Assembly: GCA_028749115.1 (NCBI GenBank)
Contig: JAQURD010000006.1
Span: 20,008 to 84,007, forward strand
Direction of reading: 5' to 3'
DNA: 64,000 bases
DNA from: Acidobacteriota bacterium
GTDB taxonomy: Bacteria; Acidobacteriota; Aminicenantia; Aminicenantales; Saccharicenantaceae
Part shown: piece after piece, positions 8,198 through 18,823 of the stretch
Layout: the number at the start of each line of letters is the position of its first letter
How positions within the stretch are numbered: position 1 is the stretch's first letter
Program-made: the position numbers and the translations under genes
The notes under the pieces: model-generated
The model's database searches: none
What the model was told of the DNA's origin: nothing
Seen by the model: only the letters and a program-made list of their open reading frames with translations

Positions 8198-9098
8198 CTT
8201 CCTCTTCCAGCCAGAGGCCATAATTTTCCTTAACTTTTTCCTGGAGGCACCTGGCTAATTCTTGAACGTCGCGGGCCGTGGCTCTGCCAAGATTAATAAT
8301 AAAATTACAATGGCCAGGATAGACTGCTGCCTGCCCGACTCTCATGCCCCGCGCTCCCGATTTCTCTAACAGGAAGCCAGCCGCCAGTCTTTGCCCGTCA
8401 GGCATAACCGGATTTTTAAAATAACTCCCGGCACAGGCGACCGCCCGGGGGGGGTGTTTGCTGGAACGCTGGTCAAGATAGCCTTTCACCAGGCGGGCAA
8501 TCTCTTTTGTCGCCCCTTTTTCGACGGCTAAGAAGGCTTTCAGAATTGCTTGATGATTTTTTTTCAAGTTAGAATAGCGGTAGTTAAATCCCAGGTCCGG
8601 CTGCTTCAGGGAGATAAATTGTTTTTCCCGGTTAAAGGCCAAAACCTCCACCACTTTCTCCCCGATAGCCTGACCAAAGGCCCCGGCGTTGCCATAGATA
8701 GCTCCTCCTACTGTTCCCGGGACTCCTGCCAGAAATTCCAGCCCTGTCCATCCTGAGGACATGGAATGTTTTATCACTTGCTGCAGATCGCTGCCCGAGT
8801 GTACTTCCAGCAGGCCACGGTCAGGTAAGTACTTAATAGCCGAAGCTCTATTTCTAATGATCAATCCATGGTAGCCGGCATCGTCAAAAAGTAGATTATA
8901 GCCACCGCCTATAAGATAAAAGGGAAACCGGTGCTGACAGGCAACCTCCACCGCTTTAACTAATTGATCAAGACTGGTGACTTCGATAAAAAAGCGGGCA
9001 GGACCGCCAATCCGGAAATTTGAATAAGCTGATAGAATAACATCTCTTCTCAGTTTTAGCCCCGTCTCAGATAAAACAATATGCTCAAAATCCTGCAT
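8163..9098 (-). CDS. murB: UDP-N-acetylmuramate dehydrogenase
   Basis: MurB reduces enolpyruvyl-UDP-GlcNAc to UDP-MurNAc using FAD and NADPH, the step after MurA. The 311-residue protein shows the FAD-binding segments IGGGYNLLFDD (63-73) and GVPGTVGGAIYGNAGAFG (125-142), the substrate Arg in YRYS (174) and the catalytic Ser in CAGSYFKNP (S225). An upstream promoter-like pair on the minus strand (TTAGAC, 18 bp, TATAAT) lies within 60 bp of the ATG. The 3' end overlaps the convergent DUF2520 gene by 35 bp. Confidence 0.95.
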   Translation of the reverse strand: MQDFEHIVLSETGLKLRRDVILSAYSNFRIGGPARFFIEVTSLDQLVKAVEVACQHRFPFYLIGGGYNLLFDDAGYHGLIIRNRASAIKYLPDRGLLEVHSGSDLQQVIKHSMSSGWTGLEFLAGVPGTVGGAIYGNAGAFGQAIGEKVVEVLAFNREKQFISLKQPDLGFNYRYSNLKKNHQAILKAFLAVEKGATKEIARLVKGYLDQRSSKHPPRAVACAGSYFKNPVMPDGQRLAAGFLLEKSGARGMRVGQAAVYPGHCNFIINLGRATARDVQELARCLQEKVKENYGLWLEEEVIFVPANASML

Positions 9099-9278
9099 CT
9101 TTTTCTCTCTTTTTATTTTTATTATATATAAGTAACAAGACTAAGTCTAACCACTGTCTGGCACAGACAGAGGTCAGATGAAAAAAGAATTTTAAATTGA
9201 AATTATTATAAATAATTGACTTTTTTGGAGATTAAGGGCAAGATATTTATCAATATAATTTAAATGAGAGGTTCGGAG

Positions 9279-10454
9279 ATGAAAAGAATTCATCTGGTGC
9301 TTGTGCTTCTTGTTATAACCAGCGGCCTGGCCATGGCCCAGGATCAAGCTGATGAGGCCTATATCAAAGCCATGCAAAGTAGTGATCCCTGTCAGCGAGT
9401 TCAATTGCTCAAAAATTATATGAATGCCTATGCCGGCAAAGGCACGACCTATGAAAATTATGCATATGCTAACCTGTGTCTGACACCTTGTAAGACCAAA
9501 ACAGTAGAAGAAACAATTAACTATGGAGAAAAAGCCCTGAGCCTGGGCGGCCTGGATGATGTAACTAAATGTCAAGTCTTATTGACCCTGAGCAGTGTTT
9601 ATACATACCAGGGCCATAGTCTGGATAAAGCCAAAAATTATGCCAGCCAGGTAATTGAACTGGCTAAAGCCAACAAAAACAAGGAAGAGGCTAATTCTGA
9701 CCACTGGAATAAGATGCTCGGTGCGGGCTATTTGACCCTGGCCAGTGCCGCCGAAAAATCAAAGGACACAGCCGGTGCTATTGATGCTTATTTCACAGCC
9801 TATTCTCTTCTCAAGAATCCGAAAGTACTGGCTCCTTTGAAGAAAATGGGAAAAGAACTGTATGAGGCCAAGAACTACGGTGAAGCTGAAAAAGTTTTCC
9901 GGGCTATCTACAATTATAGCAAAGACCCAAATGATGCTTTGATACTGGGCCAGTTGTTAATAAAAAGCAACAAGAATGATGAAGCTTTAACCTTTCTAAA
10001 AGAAGCCTATAATAAGAAGAAGAGTGGTGAGCTGGCTTTTTCTATAGCTGTCATTCTGGCTAAAAAAGCTCAAAGTGATTCCTCTCTGGTAAATGAAGCT
10101 GTGCGTTATTCACTCGAGGCGGCTCTCCTCCCCAATGCAAATTCACAACAAGCAATGAAGATGGCCGAAAGCCTTTTTTATACCATGAACAAGGATCTCA
10201 AATATAATGATACAGTTCTGGCTTTACAGAATAAAGTTAAAGAACTGGAAGAAACAACTAAGATCTTTAATGAACGGTTCGGCGGTAAAAGCGAAGAAGA
10301 CTTATCAGAAAAAGACAAAGAAAAAATGAAGGATTTCATGGCCGAAATCAAAGATAAAAAGGCTGAAATTGAAGACCTGAAAAAACAGCAGCAAGAAGCC
10401 ATTAACAAATTCAACCAGCTCCTGGAGGAAACCAAGAGGAGACTTGACAGCTAA
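9279..10454 (+). CDS. Secreted TPR-type repeat protein
   Basis: This protein of about 391 residues has an N-terminal signal peptide (MKRIHLVLVLLVITSGLAMA, probable cleavage after AMA). Helical tetratricopeptide-like repeats follow (for example KNYGEAEKVFRAIYNYSKDPNDALILGQ), then a charged coiled coil in the last 60 residues rich in Glu/Lys/Gln. I chose ATG 9279 over ATG 9264 because it begins the signal peptide and has a GGAG sequence just upstream. A TATAAT hexamer lies at 9254-9259. It is likely a periplasmic scaffold or assembly factor; specific function unknown. Confidence 0.8.
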   Translation: MKRIHLVLVLLVITSGLAMAQDQADEAYIKAMQSSDPCQRVQLLKNYMNAYAGKGTTYENYAYANLCLTPCKTKTVEETINYGEKALSLGGLDDVTKCQVLLTLSSVYTYQGHSLDKAKNYASQVIELAKANKNKEEANSDHWNKMLGAGYLTLASAAEKSKDTAGAIDAYFTAYSLLKNPKVLAPLKKMGKELYEAKNYGEAEKVFRAIYNYSKDPNDALILGQLLIKSNKNDEALTFLKEAYNKKKSGELAFSIAVILAKKAQSDSSLVNEAVRYSLEAALLPNANSQQAMKMAESLFYTMNKDLKYNDTVLALQNKVKELEETTKIFNERFGGKSEEDLSEKDKEKMKDFMAEIKDKKAEIEDLKKQQQEAINKFNQLLEETKRRLDS

Positions 10455-10565
10455 TTAAGCCTGATATCATTCTTTGATTATCTTCCCGTCGGAAACAGGG
10501 CTGAATCACCAGCCGCACCTTAATTATTTCCCTCTTTTTCTGTAGAATATGGAAGATGAAGATAG

Positions 10566-12587
<2,022 letters not shown>

Positions 12588-12588
12588 G

Positions 12589-14037
12589 TTACTTTTTCTT
12601 TTTAAACAGGTCAGAAAAATCAAGATCCAAAATTGATTTCAGGCCTGTTTTCTTTTCTTTTTGTTCGAGTTCAGTTAGCAGAGCCCTCGTCTGCTGGGAT
12701 TCAGGATCGATCTCCAGAGCCCTCTCCAGTTGTTTTCTGGCTTTTATTTTCAACCCCTCATTCATGTAAAGCAGCCCAAGCCCTAAATAGCCATCAGCCT
12801 TCCACGGCTGTAATTCAATAGCCTGAAGAAAATCCTGCTCAGCTTTCTTTTTATAGGCATCAAGTTTTGACTCTGCCATGGCCAGCAGCAAAAAGTAATC
12901 AGCTTTTCCCCGGCGGAGGCGAAGAGCTTCCTCGAGAAAAATAATAGCTTCCTCATACATGCCCTGGTTAAACAAAGTCCGGGCCTGACGGTATTTTATT
13001 TCAGCCTTTTTAGCTTGATCTTCAGCCGCTTCCTGGCCGACCTTAGTCAGCTGGGTATCATATTGTTTCCGTTTCTGAGAATCAATCAATATCCGGTAAG
13101 CATTGGTAATACTGTTAAAAACTTCATTAATTAGAGAAATATCTTCTGCCTGATGGTTAAAGCGGTCAGGATGATATTTACGGGCAAGATTAAAATAGGC
13201 TCTTTTTACCTCTTCTTCTGTAGCTGTCTGGTTAACACCAAGCAACTCATAAAAATTTTTTGTTTTCAAGCTGGCTTTTATTTCTCTTAGTTCTTCCAGG
13301 CGCTGTTCAATTTCACTTATCTCATCTTTCTTATCCTTTTTTGCCTCCAGGTCTTCATCCCTTGAGGTCACTTCAGAAGCCAATAATTCAACCATATTAA
13401 GGCAATAAAAAAGATAAAGGCACCTGAAAAAATTCTCTGTTGAAAATCCCGGCGGTGCTGACTTTCGATTTATTTCCTGCCCTTTAGAAAAGCGCTGAAG
13501 CAAGTTTTTCTCTTCATCGGCCAAAAGATGAACATAATCACTATTCTTTAGCATCACCTTTTTCCCCAGGAATAACTTTTCCAGAGATTCATCATATTTC
13601 ATTTGCCGGATGCCGTGATTGATGATAAATGGAACATCTACTACCGCCAGCTCAGCCGGCGGCTTCAGATCCTGGCGCACCTGAAAGAAAAGCTCAGCAT
13701 CAAAGTAATTAAAGACATTTAAGAGCACTTCCCTTATTTGAAAGGCCAGCCCTTCTTTAACATCGGCTTCTTTTATTACTCCGCCTTTTTTCAGGCTTTC
13801 ACCCAGCGGCTGGTTAGCTTCTATGTAATCATCTATCCTGGTGAAAGCGTCTTGCTGAATTTTTTGAAGTTTAAAGAGAATTTCGCCCAATCTTTCTGAT
13901 TTGACATTAGTCTTGACCTGATATGGCTTGCCCTTGATGAAAAAAATATACTTTTCTATGTCCTTTCTTTTTACAGCCAGACGGCCGCTTTTAGCCTGGA
14001 AAAAAATATCTTTTAAAAAAATGGCGATATGTTCCAC
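12589..14037 (-). CDS. DUF4388-DnaJ-TPR multidomain protein
   Basis: The 482-residue protein has three parts. Residues 1-135 look like the DUF4388/PATAN type found in bacterial signalling proteins (SGRLAVKRKDIEKYIFFIKGKPYQV). Residues 261-327 form a J domain with the HPD signature at 289-291, which stimulates DnaK ATPase. Residues 350-465 are TPR repeats. A charged linker with coiled-coil character (225-258) precedes the J domain. It lacks the zinc and substrate-binding domains of true DnaJ, so it is probably a specialised co-chaperone. It is transcribed divergently from the NAD synthetase genes. Confidence 0.85.
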   Translation of the reverse strand: MEHIAIFLKDIFFQAKSGRLAVKRKDIEKYIFFIKGKPYQVKTNVKSERLGEILFKLQKIQQDAFTRIDDYIEANQPLGESLKKGGVIKEADVKEGLAFQIREVLLNVFNYFDAELFFQVRQDLKPPAELAVVDVPFIINHGIRQMKYDESLEKLFLGKKVMLKNSDYVHLLADEEKNLLQRFSKGQEINRKSAPPGFSTENFFRCLYLFYCLNMVELLASEVTSRDEDLEAKKDKKDEISEIEQRLEELREIKASLKTKNFYELLGVNQTATEEEVKRAYFNLARKYHPDRFNHQAEDISLINEVFNSITNAYRILIDSQKRKQYDTQLTKVGQEAAEDQAKKAEIKYRQARTLFNQGMYEEAIIFLEEALRLRRGKADYFLLLAMAESKLDAYKKKAEQDFLQAIELQPWKADGYLGLGLLYMNEGLKIKARKQLERALEIDPESQQTRALLTELEQKEKKTGLKSILDLDFSDLFKKKK

Positions 14038-14130
14038 TGTTTATGCCTGCTTGCTTTTCTTATAATCTACATGATTAGCCTTGGCATTGCAACTTTTTGA
14101 AGCAAAAAAAGCTAAAATTAAAAGTAAGAA

Positions 14131-14158
14131 TTGGACAGATGCTTTTATTTTATGTTAT
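14131..14158 (+). promoter_or_regulatory. Possible promoter of the NAD synthetase operon
   Basis: TTGGAC (14131-14136) and TGTTAT (14153-14158) are 16 bp apart, and the ATG at 14168 follows only 9 nt later, again suggesting a very short or absent leader. On the other strand a TTGCAA/TAGATT pair with a 17 bp spacer could serve the divergent DnaJ-like gene. Confidence 0.35.
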
Positions 14159-14167
14159 TTTTTGATT

Positions 14168-15031
14168 ATGAAGTTGGCTCTAGCCCAGATAAGTCCAGTC
14201 CTTGGCCGGGTTGACAGGAACCTGGAGATGCATCTTGAACTGGCCGAAAGAGCTGCCAAAGAAAAAGCAGGACTCATTATTTTCCCGGAGCTGAGTCTAA
14301 CCGGTTATTCTCTTAAAGATCTGGTGCCTGAAGTAGCTATCAGGCCTGAGGCTTCAGAAGTCCTGGCTAAGTTACAGGTAGCTTCCAGGCAGATCGATCT
14401 GATTTTCGGCCTGGTTGAAGAAAGAAGCGACAATCCAGGTGTCTTCTATAACTCTGCTGCCTATTTGACCGGCGGGAAAATTGCCCATGTTCACCGGAAA
14501 GTCTTTCTGCCGACTTCAGGGATGTTTGAAGAAGGCCGTTTTTTCGCCAGCGGACATGATTTCAGGGCCTTTCCCCTCAAATCAAGCCAGGCAGGGTTGC
14601 TGATCTGCCGGGATTTCATGCATTATAGTTCAAGTTATTGCCTTTTGGCTGACGGTGCCGGTCTGATGATTATCATTTCCGCTGCTCCCGGGCGCGGAAC
14701 AGCCAATGAAGAGAGCCAGGGTTTCGAAAGCAGCCAGAAATGGGAATTAATGGGTCAGGCTATCTCCTATTTTTCAGGTGCCTATGTCATCTATTGTAAC
14801 CGGGTTGGGATTGAAGATGGAGCAACTTTTGCTGGCGGCTCATTTATTTATACACCGGATGGCCAGCTTAGTCTCAGATTACCCTACCTGGAGGAAAACT
14901 TTAGCCTCCAGGAAATTGATCTCGATCAAATTAGAAGAGCCAGAAAAAACAGGCCATATAAGCGCGATGACCGGCCTGAAGTTATCTGGCATTCTCTCGG
15001 CCGTCTGCTCAGGAAGGAAAATGAAGATTAA
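14168..15031 (+). CDS. Nitrilase-superfamily glutaminase subunit of NAD synthetase
   Basis: This 287-residue carbon-nitrogen hydrolase corresponds to the N-terminal glutaminase domain of glutamine-dependent NadE. The Glu-Lys-Cys triad is visible: E41 (IIFPELSLTGY), K111 (HVHRKVFLPTSGMFEEGRFF) and C147 (LLICRDF). It would supply ammonia to the synthetase encoded by the overlapping next gene. I prefer ATG 14168, where the family begins (KLALAQISP), to the upstream ATG at 14081. Alone it could be mistaken for a generic nitrilase; the neighbour decides the role. Confidence 0.85.
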   Translation: MKLALAQISPVLGRVDRNLEMHLELAERAAKEKAGLIIFPELSLTGYSLKDLVPEVAIRPEASEVLAKLQVASRQIDLIFGLVEERSDNPGVFYNSAAYLTGGKIAHVHRKVFLPTSGMFEEGRFFASGHDFRAFPLKSSQAGLLICRDFMHYSSSYCLLADGAGLMIIISAAPGRGTANEESQGFESSQKWELMGQAISYFSGAYVIYCNRVGIEDGATFAGGSFIYTPDGQLSLRLPYLEENFSLQEIDLDQIRRARKNRPYKRDDRPEVIWHSLGRLLRKENED

Positions 15032-15833
15032 TTGTCCTCTAGTACTCAAAGTTTTAACCAGCTTCATCAGGGAAGAAAGCCATAAGGCTGGCTTTGAACA
15101 TAATATTATTGGCTTATCAGGTGGCCTGGATTCTACGGTCTGTGCCTATCTGGCTGTTAAGGCCATGGGTTCTAAACATCTCTTCGGACTGATCATGCCT
15201 TTTAAAAATTATGATCAGGAAGGTGTTAGCCTGGCGGAAGAGGTCGGCCAGTTGCTCGAGATAAAAGTCGAAAAAATTGATATTTCACCCCAAATTGAAA
15301 GCTATTTTTCCAGTCATCCGGTTGATAATCCTGTTCTCCGTGGGAATAAGATAGCCAGGGAGCGAATGTCTATTCTATATGATTATTCTGCCAGATTGGA
15401 AGCTATGATTCTTGGAACCAGCAATAAAACTGAATTATTAATAGGCTATGGCACAATTCATGGCGATCTGGCTTGCGGGATAAATCCAATGGGGGATCTT
15501 TACAAAACTCAGGTTCAAGAACTAGGCCGGTATTTAAACGTGCCACAAAAAATTCTCAGCCGGAAACCAACCGCCGGTCTCTGGCCTGGCCAGACAGATG
15601 AAGACGAGATTGGCCTGAGTTATGAAGAACTTGACAGAATTCTCTTCAGCCTGGTAGATGAAAGGCTGACGGTAGAAGAGGTGATAAAAGCCGGCTATGA
15701 AGAGAAAAAGGTCCGGAGAGTCGCCGAATTGATCAGAAAATCTGAGTATAAAAGGAAAATGCCGCCAATAGCCAAGCTATCAGAACGAACCGTCGGGCAT
15801 GATTTTCTTTACCCTTACGATTGGGGAAAATAG
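15021..15833 (+). CDS. nadE: NAD(+) synthetase, ATP-dependent domain as a separate protein
   Basis: This 270-residue protein is the N-type ATP pyrophosphatase domain that amidates nicotinate adenine dinucleotide to NAD. It has the P-loop SGGLDS (33-38), the TSNKTELLIGYGT motif and GDLACGINPMGDLYKTQV. The start ATG at 15021 overlaps the end of the glutaminase gene by 11 bp in another frame, so the two halves of the usual fused enzyme are separate but coupled. The frame stays open upstream to 14778, but that part is the glutaminase gene read out of frame. Confidence 0.92.
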   Translation: MKINCPLVLKVLTSFIREESHKAGFEHNIIGLSGGLDSTVCAYLAVKAMGSKHLFGLIMPFKNYDQEGVSLAEEVGQLLEIKVEKIDISPQIESYFSSHPVDNPVLRGNKIARERMSILYDYSARLEAMILGTSNKTELLIGYGTIHGDLACGINPMGDLYKTQVQELGRYLNVPQKILSRKPTAGLWPGQTDEDEIGLSYEELDRILFSLVDERLTVEEVIKAGYEEKKVRRVAELIRKSEYKRKMPPIAKLSERTVGHDFLYPYDWGK

Positions 15834-15859
15834 TACCTTCTATAACAGGAAAACAAAAA

Positions 15860-16537
15860 ATGAAGCAGAAAGGGCGGCTATTTATAGTCAGCACTCCGAT
15901 TGGCAATTTGCAGGATATTACTCAACGGGCACTTCAAGTTCTGAGTGCAGTCGAAGCTATTGCTTGTGAAGATACCCGCCAGACAGTCAAGCTGCTGAAT
16001 GCCTTTGGCCTGAAAAAAAGACTCATCTCTTACTTTCAACCGCGGGAAAGTCAGAAGCTTCCGCTGATTATATCTATTCTCGAACAGGGGAAGGATATAG
16101 CTCTGGTTTCTGATGCCGGCACCCCTGGTATTTCCGATCCAGGTTTTCCCCTTATTAAGGCTGCGATCCAGCAAGGAATTCAGGTCATACCAATCCCTGG
16201 CCCTAGTGCTTTAACGGCTGCCCTGGCCGCTTCTGGTTTGCCTACTCACAGGGTGCTTTTCCTGGGTTTTCCTCCAGCTAAAAAGGGAAGCCTGAGAAAT
16301 TTTCTACAAAAAGCTGCCAGCGAAGAAGGAACTCTAGTTTTTTTCCTGCCTATGAGGAAGTTCAGGCTATTTATTGAAGTTGCCCAGGAGGTATTTGGAC
16401 CAAGAGAAGCAGTCCTGGCCCGGGAAATAACCAAAATCCATGAAGAGTTTATCAGGGGAAACCTTGATAATCTGCCGCTAAATGTTGATGATAATAAATT
16501 GAAGGGGGAGGCAACCTTGCTTATAAGGGGCAAATAA
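15860..16537 (+). CDS. rsmI: 16S rRNA (cytidine-1402-2'-O)-methyltransferase
   Basis: RsmI methylates the ribose of C1402 in 16S rRNA. The 225-residue protein starts with LFIVSTPIGNLQDIT and contains ACEDTRQT, SDAGTPGISDPGFPLI and PGPSALTAALAASGL, the signature of this tetrapyrrole-methylase-fold family. ATG 15860 is preferred over TTG 15821, which lies inside nadE and adds unrelated residues. At 225 residues it is shorter than typical RsmI (about 280) and lacks the C-terminal helical/HTH extension. Confidence 0.92.
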   Translation: MKQKGRLFIVSTPIGNLQDITQRALQVLSAVEAIACEDTRQTVKLLNAFGLKKRLISYFQPRESQKLPLIISILEQGKDIALVSDAGTPGISDPGFPLIKAAIQQGIQVIPIPGPSALTAALAASGLPTHRVLFLGFPPAKKGSLRNFLQKAASEEGTLVFFLPMRKFRLFIEVAQEVFGPREAVLAREITKIHEEFIRGNLDNLPLNVDDNKLKGEATLLIRGK

Positions 16538-16553
16538 TTTTTTTAAAAAATAC

Positions 16554-16582
16554 TTGACAAATCTATACTCTGATATTATATT
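16554..16582 (+). promoter_or_regulatory. Strong sigma70-type promoter of hsp20
   Basis: TTGACA (16554-16559), a 17 bp spacer and TATATT (16577-16582) lie just after rsmI, with AAAGGAGG at 16605-16612 before the hsp20 ATG. No CIRCE-type inverted repeat is visible. Confidence 0.78.
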
Positions 16583-16619
16583 AATGTACGACTAAAGAAT
16601 TTAGAAAGGAGGTTAAGCT

Positions 16620-17105
16620 ATGGCTATCACAAAATGGGATCCTTTTCGGGACTTAACTGTCCTCCGTGACAGGATGAACAGACTATTTGAGGAAGCTTTT
16701 CCCTCGCTTCGGCTTGAGGAATCTGAGCTGATGCAAACCACCTGGGCTCCTGCCGTCGATATCTATGAAACAGAAAACGAGCTTGTTATGACAGCTGAAC
16801 TCCCTGGTGTTAATGAGAAGGACGTTGAAATTAAGGTTGAGGATAACACTTTGTCTATCAAAGGTGAAAGGAAATTAGAAAAGGAGACCAAGGAGGAAAA
16901 TTACCACCGTATTGAGCGGGCTTATGGCTCTTTCTTCAGGTCTTTCACCCTACCCAACTATATAGATTACGATAATATTGCCGCTGAGTTTGAAAATGGC
17001 CTGTTAAGAGTCCATCTGCCCAAGAAAACCGAAGTCAAGCCGAAAAAGGTTAAAATCCTTAAGCCGGCCAGTGAAGAAAAAGCGGTAGAAAAAACTTCAA
17101 AGTAA
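16620..17105 (+). CDS. Small heat shock protein, Hsp20/alpha-crystallin family
   Basis: This ATP-independent holdase chaperone is 161 residues long. The N-terminal arm (MAITKWDPFRDLTVLRDRMN) is typical of bacterial class A sHsps. The alpha-crystallin domain spans about residues 45-138 and ends with the A-x-x-x-x-GLL motif (AEFENGLLRVHLPK). A Lys-rich tail follows. The gene has its own strong promoter and ribosome binding site and is followed by a hairpin terminator, so it is an independent unit. Confidence 0.95.
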   Translation: MAITKWDPFRDLTVLRDRMNRLFEEAFPSLRLEESELMQTTWAPAVDIYETENELVMTAELPGVNEKDVEIKVEDNTLSIKGERKLEKETKEENYHRIERAYGSFFRSFTLPNYIDYDNIAAEFENGLLRVHLPKKTEVKPKKVKILKPASEEKAVEKTSK

Positions 17106-17132
17106 CAATCAACTAAGGTTATTAATTACTCA

Positions 17133-17168
17133 GGCCTCTGCTTTAAAAGAAGAGCAGGGGCCTTTTTT
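17133..17168 (+). terminator. Terminator after hsp20
   Basis: GGCCTCTGCT pairs with AGCAGGGGCC (one G-T pair) around a 10 nt loop, followed by TTTTTT. Confidence 0.85.
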
Positions 17169-17170
17169 AT

Positions 17171-17908
17171 TCAGGCTCTAGCCAGAGTTATAGCTCTAAT
17201 CTCTCTGGCGCCTGCTTCCTTAAGGATTAAAGCACATTCTTTGATAGTCGTGCCAGTAGTATAGACATCATCTACCAGCATTATTATCCGCTCGTGAATA
17301 AGCTCTTTTTTCCTGACAGCAAAAGCCCCCTTCAAGTTCAGTTCTCTCTCCCCGGCTTCCAGAGAAACCTGAGAGGCAGTATTTCGCGTCTTAATTAAAA
17401 TCCCCAGACCAAGGGGACAACCAGTAAACCTTGATAACCATCTGGCTAAAAGCTCAGCTTGATTGAAACCCCTCTTCCTTTCTTTCTGCCAGTGAAGCGG
17501 CACAGGCACAATTAAGTCAACTCCCTGCAGGAGTCCCAGAGGCTCAAATTGCCGGTAAAGATGCCCAGCTAAAGAAAAAGCCAGGGGTTCTTTTCCTTTA
17601 TATTTAAACAGGATGATTGCTTCTTTTAAACGTCCCGAGTATGACCCCAGCGAGCGATGAAGTTCATAAGGAGGCAAGTTTTCCTGGCAATCAAGGCAAA
17701 GTGAATCTAATCTGCTCAGGTGGTATAAAAACCGCCCGCATACCTGGCAGACCGGACCCTGATGGCTGTCAATTTTCCCCAGGCACTGGCGGCAGACAAC
17801 TCTTTCCTCAGATTCGAGCAGGGGCTGACCACAAATCTGGCAGAAGGAAGGGAAGACAGCCAGCTTAACCGGCAGAGTCAACCGGTTAAAGAATTTTACT
17901 ATGTTCAC
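17171..17908 (-). CDS. comF: ComF family phosphoribosyltransferase-like protein
   Basis: The 245-residue protein has two N-terminal four-cysteine zinc ribbons (C23/C26/C39/C42 and C54/C57/C71/C74) and a C-terminal phosphoribosyltransferase fold with the PRPP loop MLVDDVYTTGTT. ComF proteins act with DNA uptake machinery in competent bacteria; in others the role is unclear. It starts with GTG, overlapping the upstream stop (GTGA), and is the last gene of the rplU-led operon. Confidence 0.9.
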   Translation of the reverse strand: MNIVKFFNRLTLPVKLAVFPSFCQICGQPLLESEERVVCRQCLGKIDSHQGPVCQVCGRFLYHLSRLDSLCLDCQENLPPYELHRSLGSYSGRLKEAIILFKYKGKEPLAFSLAGHLYRQFEPLGLLQGVDLIVPVPLHWQKERKRGFNQAELLARWLSRFTGCPLGLGILIKTRNTASQVSLEAGERELNLKGAFAVRKKELIHERIIMLVDDVYTTGTTIKECALILKEAGAREIRAITLARA

Positions 17909-18282
17909 TTTTCAGAAGTTCTGCCTTCTATCTTCTCCTGGCAGCTTATGCAATAGGGAGTCCAGGGAACAATTTGCAGTCTTTTTTTCCCAATTTCTTT
18001 ATGACAAACCTGGCACAAACCATATTCACCCTTTTCCAATCTATCAATAGCCTGGTCAATTAGCTGCAACTGTTCGCGCTCACTATCAGTCAATCCCAGG
18101 AGAAATTCTTTGGTATAAGAAGTCTCCGCTTTATCAACAACATCAAGAGCCGTATCCGTTTCAATTTCCTTACTTTCATTGTAAAACTGGCTCAACTTTC
18201 TAATAATGCTCTTTTTTCTCTCGAGCAGCAGTTTCTTAAATTCTGCCTTTTCCTTTTTGGCTAGCTTGAATTTTTCAGGCAT
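17905..18282 (-). CDS. DksA/TraR-type C4 zinc finger protein
   Basis: This protein of about 125 residues has a coiled-coil helical N-terminal half and a C-terminal zinc finger (CQVC...CISC). This is the architecture of DksA/TraR factors that bind the RNA polymerase secondary channel, and of YteA-like proteins. The segment before the finger (SEREQLQLIDQAIDRLEKGEYGLC) is diagnostic. I chose ATG 18282, preceded by AGGGGG at ideal spacing. An alternative ATG at 18297 overlaps the rlmH stop and adds five residues. Confidence 0.88.
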   Translation of the reverse strand: MPEKFKLAKKEKAEFKKLLLERKKSIIRKLSQFYNESKEIETDTALDVVDKAETSYTKEFLLGLTDSEREQLQLIDQAIDRLEKGEYGLCQVCHKEIGKKRLQIVPWTPYCISCQEKIEGRTSEK

Positions 18283-18293
18283 ATAACCCCCTG

Positions 18294-18761
18294 TCATTTA
18301 GGATAAGCATAACCCTTGATTAAGTTCAAAGCCCGGTAAACCTGTTCCAGCAGAACTGTCCTGGCCAGCTCATGTGAAAAAGTCATTCTGGAAAGTGAAA
18401 GTTTCAAATCAGCTTTCTCAAGTATTCTGGGAGCCAGACCAAGAAACCCCCCAACGAAAAAAATAATCTGACGAGACGGGCTCATAGCTTTTGACTCAAT
18501 CAAATTGGCTAGTTCCTTTGAGTTTAATTCCTTTCCGCCATCCGAAAGGCAGATAATATAACCATCCTTAGTATATTTTTCAAGCCCTCTGGCTTCTTTT
18601 TCGAGAATCTTTTCTGACCATTTTTCTTCAAGTCCCCTGGCCTCCGCCGTTTCCACCAGGTTGACCCGGGTAAACAGCTTTATCTTTTCAAGATATTCTT
18701 GCTGAAGAGCCCGGTAGCTGGCATTCCTGGTTTTCCCTGGCCAGACAAATAAAATTTCCAT
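18294..18761 (-). CDS. rlmH: 23S rRNA (pseudouridine-1915-N3)-methyltransferase
   Basis: RlmH is a small SPOUT methyltransferase acting on m3-psi-1915 of 23S rRNA in assembled ribosomes. The 155-residue protein has the SAM-binding knot region (IIFFVGGFLGLAPRILEKADLKLSLS) and the C-terminal motif LLEQVYRALNLIKGYAYPK. It sits in the rplU-rpmA-obgE-nadD-rsfS operon, as in many bacteria. Confidence 0.94.
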   Translation of the reverse strand: MEILFVWPGKTRNASYRALQQEYLEKIKLFTRVNLVETAEARGLEEKWSEKILEKEARGLEKYTKDGYIICLSDGGKELNSKELANLIESKAMSPSRQIIFFVGGFLGLAPRILEKADLKLSLSRMTFSHELARTVLLEQVYRALNLIKGYAYPK

Positions 18762-18823
18762 TCTAATCGGTTTCTAATAAATAAATATTTATTGGTTAAA
18801 AGTCAAGAAGAAATTAAATATAG

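Noticed and set aside
14081-14167. Upstream ATG extension of the glutaminase gene
   Set aside because: The added residues do not resemble the family N-terminus, and the extension covers the likely promoter.
14778-15020. Upstream extension of the NAD synthetase frame
   Set aside because: It is the glutaminase coding sequence read in another frame; the domain homology starts at 15021.
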